A stretch of DNA of 64,000 nucleotides from Actinomadura sp. NAK00032. Lineage in GTDB: Bacteria; Actinomycetota; Actinomycetes; Streptosporangiales; Streptosporangiaceae. A model generated the notes under the pieces. The model ran no database searches. It had not been told where the DNA came from and saw nothing but the letters and a program-made list of their open reading frames with translations. Below are positions 15,548 through 23,932 of this stretch, one piece after another. Each line of letters begins with the position of its first letter. The first letter of the stretch is position 1. The translations under genes were made by a program, and so were the position numbers. The stretch is from positions 6,076,001-6,140,000 of the forward strand of contig NZ_CP054932.1 of assembly GCF_013364275.1 (NCBI RefSeq), given 5' to 3'.

Positions 15548-16288
15548 GTGAGCATCGGCGACATGTGGGACCGGTTGACGGGGTCGCAGCCGGACCCGCC
15601 GCTCTGGCTGGTCGGCCTCGTCGGCCTCGTGGCGCTCGGCGCCGTGCTCCACGGCCCCACCTGGCGGATCGCCCGCAACACCGTCACGATCGCGCACGAG
15701 GGCGGGCACGCGCTGGTCGCGCTGCTCACCGGCCGCAAGCTGGACGGCATCAAGCTGCACTCCGACACCTCGGGCGTGACGGTGTCGCGCGGCAAGCCGC
15801 ACGGCCCCGGCATGATCTTCACGGCGCTGGCCGGGTACGTCACGCCGCCGCTGCTCGGGCTGTTCTTCGCGCTGCTGCTCGCCTGGGGCCGGATCACGCT
15901 GATGCTGTGGTTCTCGCTGGCGCTGCTGGCGGCGATGCTGGTGATGATCCGCAACGCCTACGGCGCGCTGTCGGTGGTCGCGACCGGCGCGGTCATCCTC
16001 GGGGTGTCGTGGCTGGGCAGCTCCGAGGTCCAGGCCGGGTTCGCCTACCTGGCCGCCTGGTTCCTGCTGCTCGCCGCGACCCGGCCGGTGATCGAGCTGC
16101 AGCGGATGCGGGCCCGGCACATGGCGCCGAGCTCCGACGCCGACCAGCTCGCCCACCTGACCGGGGTGCCCGGCCTGGCCTGGGTGAGCCTGTTCGGCGC
16201 GACCGCGCTGCTCGCCCTCGTCGCCGGCGGCGCGCTGCTCGTGCCGGACGTCTCCGTCCCCGATCTGCCGCGGCCGCCCGGCTTCTGA
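15548..16288 (+). CDS. M50B-like membrane metallopeptidase
   Basis: A protein of about 246 aa with six or so membrane segments. The first hydrophobic stretch (PPLWLVGLVGLVALGAVLH) is followed by VTIAHEGGHALVALLTGRKLDGIKLH, an HExxH zinc motif (HEGGH) inside a membrane helix as in M50B/SpoIVFB-related families. A SDTSGVTVSR beta-segment and an AGYVTPPLLGLFFALLL helix also fit. The second-half Asp ligand motif (N/DxxPxxxxDG) is not obvious, so activity is uncertain. The start is unclear: the frame is open from a TTG at 15506, with GTGs at 15533, 15539 and 15548. I chose 15548 because SIGDMWDRLTG begins right after it and the -10 box excludes 15506. Confidence 0.7.
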   Translation: MSIGDMWDRLTGSQPDPPLWLVGLVGLVALGAVLHGPTWRIARNTVTIAHEGGHALVALLTGRKLDGIKLHSDTSGVTVSRGKPHGPGMIFTALAGYVTPPLLGLFFALLLAWGRITLMLWFSLALLAAMLVMIRNAYGALSVVATGAVILGVSWLGSSEVQAGFAYLAAWFLLLAATRPVIELQRMRARHMAPSSDADQLAHLTGVPGLAWVSLFGATALLALVAGGALLVPDVSVPDLPRPPGF

Positions 16289-16340
16289 CCGGCCGCCGGC
16301 GGGGCGGGCGCGGGGCGGGCGCAATGTCGTAGGGCGCCGA

Positions 16341-16346
16341 TAGTTT
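16341..16346 (+). promoter_or_regulatory. leaderless -10 box TAGTTT for the SWIM operon
   Basis: TAGTTT ends seven bases before the GTG start at 16354, predicting a leaderless transcript for the first gene of the SWIM-DUF5691-AAA-DUF5682-VWA operon. No Shine-Dalgarno is needed or seen. Confidence 0.5.
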
Positions 16347-16353
16347 CGGTGGT

Positions 16354-17652
16354 GTGAGGGAACGATGGGCTCGGGAGCAGGTGCTCGGCCTGGCGCCGGA
16401 CGCGTCGTCCGCGAAGGCCGCCGGCGGTGTCGCCAAGCCCGCCAAATGGGCCGCGACGGGGTGTGACGGCGAGGCCGTCTGGGGCGAGTGCCAGGGCAGC
16501 GGCAGGTCCGTCTACCGGACGTGCGCCGACCTGGCCGAGCCCGCGTTCCGGTGCACGTGCCCCAGCCGCAAGTTCCCCTGCAAGCACGCCCTCGGGCTGC
16601 TGCTCCTGTGGTCCGACGGCACGGTCGACGAGGGCCCCCGGCCCGGCTACGCCGCCGAATGGATCGAGGACAGGCGAGAGCGGGCCGGCAAGGCGGCGCG
16701 GAAGCGGGCCTCCGCGGCGGCCAAGACCAAGGACCCGAAGACCGCCGAGCGGCGGGAGCGCCGCGTCGGCGACGGGCTCGCCGAGCTCGACCAGTGGCTC
16801 CGCGACCAGGTCGCGCACGGGCTCGCGCAGGCCGAGAAGGCGCCCTACCGGCTCTGGGACGACGCGGCGCGGCGGCTCGTCGACGCGCAGGCGGGCGCGC
16901 TCGCCGGGCAGGTCCGGGGCCTCGCCGCGCTGCCGCGCCGCCCCGGGTGGCCGGGCCGGCTGCTGGAGGAGTACGCGCTGCTGCGCCTGCTGGTCCAGGC
17001 CCACCGGCGGCGCGACGAGCTGCCCGCCGGGCTGCGCGACACCGTCCGCTCCCGGGTCGGGTTCACCGTGCCGCAGGAGGAGGTGCTGTCGGGCGGGGAG
17101 CGCGTCCGCGACCTGTGGTCGGTGACCGGGTCGCACGACACCGCGCAGGAGCTGCTGACCACCCGGCGGGTGTGGCTGCGCGGCCACCGGACGGGCCGCC
17201 CCGCGCTGGTGCTGTCGTTCGCGGCGCCGGGCACGTCGCTGGACGCCTCGCTCGTGGTGGGCACGGAGGTCGACGCGGAGCTGGCCTTCTATCCGGGCTC
17301 GCAGCCGCTGCGGGCCCTGGTCGCCGACCGGTACGGGGCGGCCGAGCCGGGTACGCCCGGCGGGACGTCCGTGCGCGAGTTCCTGGGCGAGCACGCCGCC
17401 GCCCTGGCGCTCGACCCGTGGCTGGACCGCTGGCCCGCGACGCTGGCCGGGGTCCGGCTGGCCCGCGCCGAGGGCGGCGGCCTGTCGGTGGTCGACGCGG
17501 CCGGCGACGCGCTGCCGCTCCGGATGGGCGACCCGTGGCGGCTGCTCGCGCTGTCGGGCGGCGGGCCGGTCACGCTGTCCGGCGAGTGGAGTCCGCGCGG
17601 GCTGCGCCCGCTGGCGGCCTGGCACGACGACGAGGGGACGGTGGTCCTGTGA
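16354..17652 (+). CDS. SWIM zinc-finger protein (YehQ-like)
   Basis: A 432-aa protein. FRCTCPSRKFPCKHALGLLLL holds a SWIM zinc finger, CxCx6CxH with C67, C69, C76 and H78. A Lys/Arg-rich coiled segment (RAGKAARKRASAAAKTKD) and a helical C-terminal region of about 300 residues follow. SWIM fingers bind nucleic acid or protein; in the E. coli yeh cluster the SWIM protein YehQ is encoded with a MoxR-type ATPase (YehL), a DUF5682 protein (YehM) and a VWA protein (YehP), the same partners as here. Its start is GTG at 16354. The gene overlaps DUF5691 by four bases (GTGA). Its function is unknown, and a role as substrate-recognition subunit of the AAA/VWA machine is inferred. Confidence 0.85.
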   Translation: MRERWAREQVLGLAPDASSAKAAGGVAKPAKWAATGCDGEAVWGECQGSGRSVYRTCADLAEPAFRCTCPSRKFPCKHALGLLLLWSDGTVDEGPRPGYAAEWIEDRRERAGKAARKRASAAAKTKDPKTAERRERRVGDGLAELDQWLRDQVAHGLAQAEKAPYRLWDDAARRLVDAQAGALAGQVRGLAALPRRPGWPGRLLEEYALLRLLVQAHRRRDELPAGLRDTVRSRVGFTVPQEEVLSGGERVRDLWSVTGSHDTAQELLTTRRVWLRGHRTGRPALVLSFAAPGTSLDASLVVGTEVDAELAFYPGSQPLRALVADRYGAAEPGTPGGTSVREFLGEHAAALALDPWLDRWPATLAGVRLARAEGGGLSVVDAAGDALPLRMGDPWRLLALSGGGPVTLSGEWSPRGLRPLAAWHDDEGTVVL

Positions 17653-19277
17653 GCGCGTGGAACGAGCACGTCACGGCCGCGCTGCTCGGCACCGAGCGGC
17701 GCGACCCGCCGGCCCTGCCGGAGGCCCCGGCCGAGACCGGCGACCGGGCCGGCCGGCTGCTCGACCAGGCCGCGCTGCTGGCCGTCCGGCGGCGGGCCGG
17801 GTGGATGCCGCCCGGCCCGGGCCCGGAGGGCGCGACGCCGGAGCCCGTCGCGTTGGCCCCGGTCGAAGACGTCCCGGTGGTGCCGCCCGCCGCGGCGGCG
17901 CGGCTGCGGCGGATCCTCGCCGGGGAGCAGCTGCGGGTGCTGCCCGAATGGCTGGACGCGGCGGCGGCGCACGGCTTCCGCGTCCCGGTGCAGGCCCTGC
18001 CCGACCTGCTGGAGCGCGGCCGCAGCGACCGGATGCTGCGGCCGTCCATCGCGCGGGCGTGCGGGCGGCGCGGCGTGTGGCTGGCGCTGCAGAACACCGA
18101 CTGGGCCTACCTGGTCGGCTCCGGCGACGATCCCGCCGGCGGCCCCGAGGTGTGGGAGACCGGGACCCGCAACCGCCGCGCGGCGTACCTGACCAGGCTG
18201 CGCGGCAGCGAGCCGGAGCGCGCGCGGGAGCTGCTGCGCGAGACGTGGAGCAAGGAGCCCGCGCCCGACCGCGCCGCGTTCCTCGCCACGTTCGAGCACG
18301 GGCTGTCGCCCGCCGACGAGGAGTTCCTCGAATCCGCCCTCGAAGACCGGGGCAAGGACGTCCGGCAGCTCGCGTCCGACCTGCTCGCCCGCCTGCCCGG
18401 ATCCGCCTACGCGGCGCGGATGGCGGCGCGCGCCCGCGGCTGCCTGGCCCCGGAGACCCGCACCGTGCGGGGCCGGCGGCAGACCTGGATCACGGTCGAG
18501 CCGCCGCACGCCCACGGCGACGACATGGCCCGCGACGGCATCCCCTTCCACCCCAGCGGGTCGTTCGCGCCGCGCGGCGGGGGCGGGCCGGTGGGCACGC
18601 GGGCCGCGTGGCTGCGCGAGATCCTCGCCCGCACCCCGCTGTCCACCTGGACGGAGCTGTTCGGCCTGCCGCCCATGGAGATCGTGTGCCTGCCCATCGA
18701 GGCGGTTGCCGGGGGGTCTGGGGGGTCGTCCCCCCAGAATGAGATCGAGGCGGTTGCCGGGGGGTCTGGGGGGTCGTCCCCCCAGAATGAACACGTCGAG
18801 TCCGACGGGCGCGACGTCCACATCGGGTGGGCCAAGGCCGCCCTCGGCCAGCGCGACGCCGGGTGGGCGCGGGCGCTGCTGAAGGGCGGCGTCATGGTCG
18901 ACGAGCCGGAGGCGCTCGCCGACCTGCTGGCCGTCCTGCCCGCGGGCGAGCGCGACGCCGCGGCGGCCGACCTGATCCGCTGGGTGGCGGGGCGGCCGGA
19001 GCTGCTGCGCGTCCTCGAACGGGTCCCCGGCCCGTGGACGGGGCCGCTCGCGGCGGCGGTGGTGGCGACGCTGACCGCGTCCGCCGAGCGGCCCACCCGC
19101 CGCGACGAGCACCTGATCACCCAGCTGTGCCGGCTCGCCGACCAGCGGCTCGACCCGGCCGCCGCGCCCCGCCTCGCCCCGCTGACCGCGCCGGACGCCG
19201 CCGCGCCGCGCGCCGTCACCGACCTGATCGCCACCCTGGGCTTCCGCGACGAGATGCTGAAGGAGCTGACCCCTTGA
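17649..19277 (+). CDS. DUF5691 protein with an in-frame palindromic insertion
   Basis: A 542-aa largely helical protein beginning MSAWNEHVTAALLGTERR, which I recognise as DUF5691. Its middle part looks like alpha-helical (HEAT-like) repeats: FLATFEHGLSPADEEFLESALEDRGKDVRQLASDLLARLPGSAY. The core is interrupted at about residues 350-382 by a 16-residue peptide unit, AVAGGSGGSSPQNEIE, repeated twice. It is encoded by a tandem 48-base palindromic repeat and sits in what should be a surface loop between IVCLP and HVESDGRDVHIGW. The start is GTG at 17649 inside the SWIM stop codon. DUF5691 proteins are found almost only beside SWIM, MoxR and DUF5682 genes; the biochemical role is unknown. Confidence 0.82.
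   Translation: MSAWNEHVTAALLGTERRDPPALPEAPAETGDRAGRLLDQAALLAVRRRAGWMPPGPGPEGATPEPVALAPVEDVPVVPPAAAARLRRILAGEQLRVLPEWLDAAAAHGFRVPVQALPDLLERGRSDRMLRPSIARACGRRGVWLALQNTDWAYLVGSGDDPAGGPEVWETGTRNRRAAYLTRLRGSEPERARELLRETWSKEPAPDRAAFLATFEHGLSPADEEFLESALEDRGKDVRQLASDLLARLPGSAYAARMAARARGCLAPETRTVRGRRQTWITVEPPHAHGDDMARDGIPFHPSGSFAPRGGGGPVGTRAAWLREILARTPLSTWTELFGLPPMEIVCLPIEAVAGGSGGSSPQNEIEAVAGGSGGSSPQNEHVESDGRDVHIGWAKAALGQRDAGWARALLKGGVMVDEPEALADLLAVLPAGERDAAAADLIRWVAGRPELLRVLERVPGPWTGPLAAAVVATLTASAERPTRRDEHLITQLCRLADQRLDPAAAPRLAPLTAPDAAAPRAVTDLIATLGFRDEMLKELTP
18696..18790. repeat. tandem 48-bp palindromic repeat inside the DUF5691 gene
   Basis: Copy 1 is 18696-18743 and copy 2 is 18744-18790, identical over 47 bases. 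Each copy contains the hairpin TCTGGGGGG-TCGT-CCCCCCAGA, a perfect 9-bp stem. The 48-base period is 16 codons, so the frame is kept. The G-run composition differs sharply from the surrounding coding sequence and looks like an intergenic REP-like element that has entered the gene. Confidence 0.9.
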
Positions 19278-20401
19278 CCGAGGATTCGATGCCGGGCGGT
19301 CCGGAGGGTTCCCCCTCCGGCGCGAACGCCGTCCTGCGCCCGCACGCCGAGCAGGAGTACGCGGGCGAGCTGGCGCGGCTGGCCGAGCACGACGACCGGC
19401 CCCGGCCGCCCGGCTGGCGGCTGTCGCCGTGGGCCGTCACCACGTACCTGCTCGGCGGCGAGCTGCCCGACGGGACGGCGGTCTCCCCGAAGTACGTCGG
19501 GCCGCGCCGGCTCATGGAGGTCGCGGTGGCGACGCTCGCGACCGACCGGGCGCTGCTGCTGCTCGGCGTCCCCGGGACGGCCAAGACGTGGGTGTCGGAG
19601 CATCTCGCCGCCGCCGTCAGCGGCGACTCGACGCTGCTCGTGCAGGGGACGGCGGGCACGGCCGAGGAGGCCATCCGCTACGGGTGGAACTACGCGCGGC
19701 TGCTCGCCGAGGGCCCGTCGGAGCGGGCGCTGGTGGAGAGCCCGCTCATGCGGGCGATGCGGCGCGGCGCGGTCGCCCGCATCGAGGAGCTGACCCGGAT
19801 GCCGTCCGACGTCCAGGACACCCTGATCACCGTCCTGTCGGAGAAGACGCTGCCGGTCCCGGAGCTGAACACCGAGGTGCAGGCGCGCAGGGGCTTCACG
19901 GTGATCGCCACCGCCAACGACCGCGACCGGGGCGTGAACGAGCTGTCCAGCGCGCTGCGCCGCCGGTTCAACACCGTCGTGCTGCCGCTGCCGGAGTCCG
20001 TCGAGGACGAGGTCGGCATCGTGGCCCGCCGCGTCGACCAGATCGGCGCGGGGCTGGAGCTGCCGGAGTCCCCGGCGGGGCTGGAGGAGATCCGCCGCGT
20101 CGTCACCGTGTTCCGCGAGCTGCGCGGCGGCGTCACCGCCGACGGGCGCACCAAGCTGAAGTCGCCGAGCGGGACGCTCAGCACCGCCGAGGCCATCTCG
20201 GTGGTCACCAGCGGCCTCGCGCTCGCCGCGCACTTCGGCGACGGGGTGCTGCGCGCCGCCGACGTCGCGGGCGGCATCGTCGGCGCCGTCGTGCAGGACC
20301 CGGTGTCCGACCGGGTCGTGTGGCAGGAGTACCTGGAGGCCGTCGTCCGCGACCGCCCCGAGTGGCGGGACTTCTACCGCGCCTGCCGGGAGGTCTCTTG
20401 A
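19274..20401 (+). CDS. MoxR-type AAA+ ATPase (YehL-like)
   Basis: A 375-aa AAA+ ATPase with Walker A GVPGTAKTW (98-106), a Walker B region GAVARIEELTRMPSDVQDTLI, sensor 1 GFTVIATANDRDRG and the arginine-finger segment ELSSALRRRFNTVVLP. It belongs to the MoxR group whose Walker B reads RIEELTR rather than DEINR, like E. coli YehL. I chose the TTG at 19274: it overlaps the DUF5691 stop (TTGA) and has a perfect AAGGAG eight bases upstream (19260-19265). An ATG at 19289 behind GAGGA is the alternative. It is expected to drive remodelling by the VWA protein encoded three genes downstream. The gene overlaps DUF5682 by four bases. Confidence 0.9.
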   Translation: MTEDSMPGGPEGSPSGANAVLRPHAEQEYAGELARLAEHDDRPRPPGWRLSPWAVTTYLLGGELPDGTAVSPKYVGPRRLMEVAVATLATDRALLLLGVPGTAKTWVSEHLAAAVSGDSTLLVQGTAGTAEEAIRYGWNYARLLAEGPSERALVESPLMRAMRRGAVARIEELTRMPSDVQDTLITVLSEKTLPVPELNTEVQARRGFTVIATANDRDRGVNELSSALRRRFNTVVLPLPESVEDEVGIVARRVDQIGAGLELPESPAGLEEIRRVVTVFRELRGGVTADGRTKLKSPSGTLSTAEAISVVTSGLALAAHFGDGVLRAADVAGGIVGAVVQDPVSDRVVWQEYLEAVVRDRPEWRDFYRACREVS

Positions 20402-22677
20402 GCCACGTCGAGGTCTACGGGATCCGCCACCACGGGCCCGGCTCGGCGCGGGCGCTGCGCGGCGCCCTGGAGGAGTTCAAGCCGGACGCGGTGCTGATCG
20501 AGGGGCCGCCCGAGGCCGACCCGATCGTGGGCCTGGCCGGCGACGGGGGGATGGTGCCGCCGGTCGCGCTGCTCGCCTACTCCCCCGCCCCGGCCCCCGG
20601 CACGGGGGACGGCGACCGCAAGGCCGCGTTCTGGCCGTTCGCGGAGTTCAGCCCGGAATGGCAGGCGATCCGGTACGGGCTGGCGGCGGGCGTGCCCGTC
20701 CGGTTCTGCGACCTGCCGGCGGCGAACCAGCTCGTCCCGGCCACGGCGGAGGACGAGGACGCGGACGAGGACGAAGGGCGGGCGGCGGAGCCCGCCGCCG
20801 AGGGGATCCGGCTCGACCCGCTCGGCTGGCTGGCGAAGGCGGCCGGCTACGACGACGCCGAGCGCTGGTGGGACGACGTGGTCGAGCACCGCGGCGGCGG
20901 CCCGTCCCCCTTCCCGGCGATCGCGGAGGCCATGGCGGAGCTGCGCGCCCAGCTCGCCGAGCGGCCCGAGGACGCCGGGCCCGCCGCGCACCGGCGGCGC
21001 GAGGAGCAGCGCGAGGCGCACATGCGGCGGACGCTGCGCCGCACCCTCAAGGAGGGCCACGAGCGGGTCGCCGTGGTCTGCGGCGCGTGGCACGTGCCCG
21101 CCGTCCGCGCCAAGGTCCCGGCGGCCCACGACGACCGGACGCTGCGCGGGCTCCCGAAGGCCAAGGTCGCGATGACCTGGGTGCCGTGGACGCACGGTCG
21201 GCTCGCCGGGCACTCCGGCTACGGCGCCGGCGTCCGCTCCCCCGGCTGGTACCACCACCTGTTCGCCGCCCCGGACCGTCCGATCGAGCGCTGGCTGACC
21301 GCCGCCGCCCGCGTCCTGCGCGAGGAGGACCTGCACGTCTCGTCCGCGCACGTGATCGAGGCGGTCCGGCTCGCCGAGGCCCTCGCCGCGCTGCGCGGCC
21401 GCCCCCTCGCCGGGCTGGAGGAGGTGACCGAGGCGACCCGGGCCGTGCTGTGCGAGGGCGCCGACCTGCCCGTGGAGCTGATCCAGCGGCGGATGGTCGT
21501 CGGGGAGCGGCTCGGCGCCGTCCCGGAGCGGACCCCGATGGTGCCGCTGCAGCGCGACCTGCAGGCCCAGCAGCGGCGGCTCCGGCTCAAGCCGTCGGCG
21601 CTGGACCGCGAGCACGACCTCGACCTGCGCAAGCCCACCGACCTGGAGCGCAGCCGGCTGCTGCACCGCCTCCGCCTGCTGGACGTCGACTGGGGCGTGC
21701 CCGCCGACGCGGGCCGCTCGAAGGGCACGTTCCGCGAGACGTGGACGCTCGCCTGGCGCCCCGAGTTCGACGTCGAACTGATCGAGGCCAGTGCCTGGGG
21801 CACCACCGTGCGCGGCGCGACCACCGCCCGCGCCGAGGCGCTCGCCGAGCACGCCACCGCGCTCGCCGACCTGACGTCGGTGGCCGAGCGCTGCCTGCTC
21901 GCCGACCTCGGCGACGCGCTCCCGACCGTGATGCGCGCCCTCGCCGACCGGGCCGCCGTCGACACCGACGTCGCGCACCTGATGGCGGCGCTGCCCGCGC
22001 TCGTCCGGGCGCTGCGCTACGGCGACGTCCGCGGCACCTCCACCGGCCCGCTCCGCACGGTCGTCGACGGCCTGGTCGTCCGGGTCTGCGTCGGCTTCCC
22101 GCCCGCGATCACCGGGCTGGACGACGACGCCGCCCGCGAGTTCCTCGCCCATGTCGACGCCGTGCACGGCGCGCTGTCGCTGCTCGCCGACGAGGGCCAC
22201 CTCGAACGCTGGCGCCGCACCCTGGAGGGGCTGCTCGCCCGCCCGGACGCGCTGCACGGCCTCATCGAGGGCCGCCTCACCCGCCTGCTCCTCGACGCGG
22301 GGCGGCTGCCGGACGTCCCCGACCGGATGGCGCGGGCCGTGTCCGCCGGCGCCGCGCCCGACCGCGCCGCGGCGTGGGTCGAGGGCTTCCTGTCCGGCGG
22401 CGCCCTGCTCCTGCTGCACGACGACGAACTGCTCCGCCTGGTGGACGCCTGGATCGCGGGCCTGCCCGCCGGCTCCTTCACCGACGTCCTGCCGCTGCTG
22501 CGCCGCACCTTCGGCGCCTACCCGTCCGCCGAGCGCCGCTCCATCGGCGAGCGCCTCCGCCGCCGCGCCGAGCCGGGCACGGGACGCCCGCCCCCGGCCG
22601 CAGAGGACATCGACGAGACACGCGCCGCCCCGGCGGCCGGCGCGGTCCTCCAGATCCTCGGCTGGAGGTCCCCATGA
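20398..22677 (+). CDS. DUF5682 protein (YehM-like)
   Basis: A 759-aa cytoplasmic protein starting MSHVEVYGIRHHGPGSARAL, the DUF5682 signature. Notable motifs are DAVLIEGPPEADP near the N-terminus, VPVRFCDLPAANQL and VAVVCGAWHVPAV. The EGP and GAWHxPA pattern resembles the TraB/Tiki and EreA/ChaN-like fold, whose members include metal-dependent hydrolases, but I cannot identify a full active site. The C-terminal 400 residues are helical. A TTG start at 20398 is preferred: GGGAGG lies four bases upstream and it overlaps the AAA gene's stop (TTGA). It is always found with SWIM/MoxR/VWA genes, so it is probably a core part or client of that complex. Confidence 0.82.
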   Translation: MSHVEVYGIRHHGPGSARALRGALEEFKPDAVLIEGPPEADPIVGLAGDGGMVPPVALLAYSPAPAPGTGDGDRKAAFWPFAEFSPEWQAIRYGLAAGVPVRFCDLPAANQLVPATAEDEDADEDEGRAAEPAAEGIRLDPLGWLAKAAGYDDAERWWDDVVEHRGGGPSPFPAIAEAMAELRAQLAERPEDAGPAAHRRREEQREAHMRRTLRRTLKEGHERVAVVCGAWHVPAVRAKVPAAHDDRTLRGLPKAKVAMTWVPWTHGRLAGHSGYGAGVRSPGWYHHLFAAPDRPIERWLTAAARVLREEDLHVSSAHVIEAVRLAEALAALRGRPLAGLEEVTEATRAVLCEGADLPVELIQRRMVVGERLGAVPERTPMVPLQRDLQAQQRRLRLKPSALDREHDLDLRKPTDLERSRLLHRLRLLDVDWGVPADAGRSKGTFRETWTLAWRPEFDVELIEASAWGTTVRGATTARAEALAEHATALADLTSVAERCLLADLGDALPTVMRALADRAAVDTDVAHLMAALPALVRALRYGDVRGTSTGPLRTVVDGLVVRVCVGFPPAITGLDDDAAREFLAHVDAVHGALSLLADEGHLERWRRTLEGLLARPDALHGLIEGRLTRLLLDAGRLPDVPDRMARAVSAGAAPDRAAAWVEGFLSGGALLLLHDDELLRLVDAWIAGLPAGSFTDVLPLLRRTFGAYPSAERRSIGERLRRRAEPGTGRPPPAAEDIDETRAAPAAGAVLQILGWRSP

Positions 22678-22757
22678 GCCCCGGACGCGGCCAAGGCCCA
22701 CGGCCCTTCCGGGCATCCGGTGTTGGAGAGAGCGCGAGAACGGAGGGATCGGCGTGA
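22674..22757 (+). CDS. possible 27-aa coupling ORF between DUF5682 and VWA
   Basis: An ATG at 22674 overlaps the DUF5682 stop (ATGA) and has a strong GGAGG five bases upstream (22664-22668). The frame ends at a TGA (22755-22757) that overlaps the VWA start (GTGA). The predicted peptide is 27 residues, basic and Gly/Arg-rich, with no recognisable domain. It would link translation of DUF5682 to VWA across a 76-base gap. It may equally be a relic of an older VWA start. Confidence 0.4.
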   Translation: MSPGRGQGPRPFRASGVGESARTEGSA

Positions 22758-23932
22758 GCGCTGACGGTGCGGACGACCGCATGCGGCGGTGGCGGCTCGT
22801 GCTCGGCGGCGAGCGCGCCGACGGGACCGGGGTGTCGCTGACCGGCGACGACGCCCGGATGGACGGGGCGCTGGAGAAGCTCTACGGCGGCGGTGGCGAC
22901 GAGGGCCGGCCGCGGCCCGGGCGGCGCAGCGCCGGCCTCGGCGACTCGGCGCCCTCGGTGGCGCGGTGGCTCGGCGACATCCGCGAGTACTTCCCGTCCA
23001 GCGTCGTGCAGGTCATGCAGAAGGACGCGATCGAGCGGCTCGACCTCACCCGGCTGCTGCTGGAGCCGGAGATGCTCGACGCCGTCGAACCCGACGTGCA
23101 CCTGGTCGGGACGCTGCTGTCGCTGAACCGGGTCATGCCGGACCGGGCGCGGGAGTCGGCGCGGGCCGTCGTGCGCGCGGTCGTCCGCGACCTGGAGCGG
23201 CGGCTCGCGCAGCGGACGCGGTCGGCGGTCGGCGGCGCGCTCGACCGGTCGGCGCGGGTGCTGCGGCCGCGCCGGCTCGCCGACGTCGACTGGGAGCGGA
23301 CGATCCGCGCGAACCTGCGGCACTACCTGCCCGAGCACGGCACGCTCGTCCCGGAGCGGCTGATCGGGTACGGGCGGCGGCGGCAGGCCGTGAAGCGGGA
23401 CGTGGTCCTCGCCGTCGACCAGAGCGGGTCGATGGCGGCGTCGGTGGTGTACGCGAGCGTGTTCGCCGCGGTGCTGGCGTCGATGCGGTCGCTGCGCACC
23501 TCGCTCGTCGTGTTCGACACGGCGGTGGTCGACCTCACCGACCAGCTGCACGACCCGGTCGAGGTGCTGTTCGGCACGCAGCTCGGCGGCGGCACCGACA
23601 TCAACCGGGCGATCGCCTACTGCCAGGGCCTCGTCGCCCGTCCGGCCGACACGATCATGGTGCTGATCAGCGACCTGTACGAGGGCGGCGTCCGGGAGGA
23701 GATGCTGCGCCGGATCGGGGCGCTGACGGCGGCGGGCGTGCAGGTGGTGGTGCTGCTCGCCCTGTCGGACGAGGGCGCGCCCGCCTACGACCGCGAGAAC
23801 GCGGCGGCGCTGGCGGCGCTGGGCGTCCCGGCGTTCGCGTGCACCCCGGACGCGTTCCCCGAGCTGATGGCCGCCGCGATCGAGCGCCGCGACCTCGCGG
23901 AGTGGGCGGAGCGCCACGCGTCACCGGGGTGA
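22754..23932 (+). CDS. VWA-domain protein with intact MIDAS (YehP-like)
   Basis: A 392-aa protein. The N-terminal 200 residues are helical and end with ERLIGYGRRRQAVKRD. The C-terminal von Willebrand A domain has a complete metal-ion site: DQSGS (D222, S224, S226), T281 in GGGTDINRAI and D307 in LISDLYEGG. It matches E. coli YehP and CoxE-type VWA proteins that pair with MoxR ATPases. The start is GTG at 22754, behind GGAGGG at six bases' spacing. It is the last gene of the operon, and its 3' end overlaps the convergent kinase gene by 12 bases. Its role as adaptor between the ATPase and a target is inferred from MoxR/VWA pairs. Confidence 0.9.
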   Translation: MSADGADDRMRRWRLVLGGERADGTGVSLTGDDARMDGALEKLYGGGGDEGRPRPGRRSAGLGDSAPSVARWLGDIREYFPSSVVQVMQKDAIERLDLTRLLLEPEMLDAVEPDVHLVGTLLSLNRVMPDRARESARAVVRAVVRDLERRLAQRTRSAVGGALDRSARVLRPRRLADVDWERTIRANLRHYLPEHGTLVPERLIGYGRRRQAVKRDVVLAVDQSGSMAASVVYASVFAAVLASMRSLRTSLVVFDTAVVDLTDQLHDPVEVLFGTQLGGGTDINRAIAYCQGLVARPADTIMVLISDLYEGGVREEMLRRIGALTAAGVQVVVLLALSDEGAPAYDRENAAALAALGVPAFACTPDAFPELMAAAIERRDLAEWAERHASPG

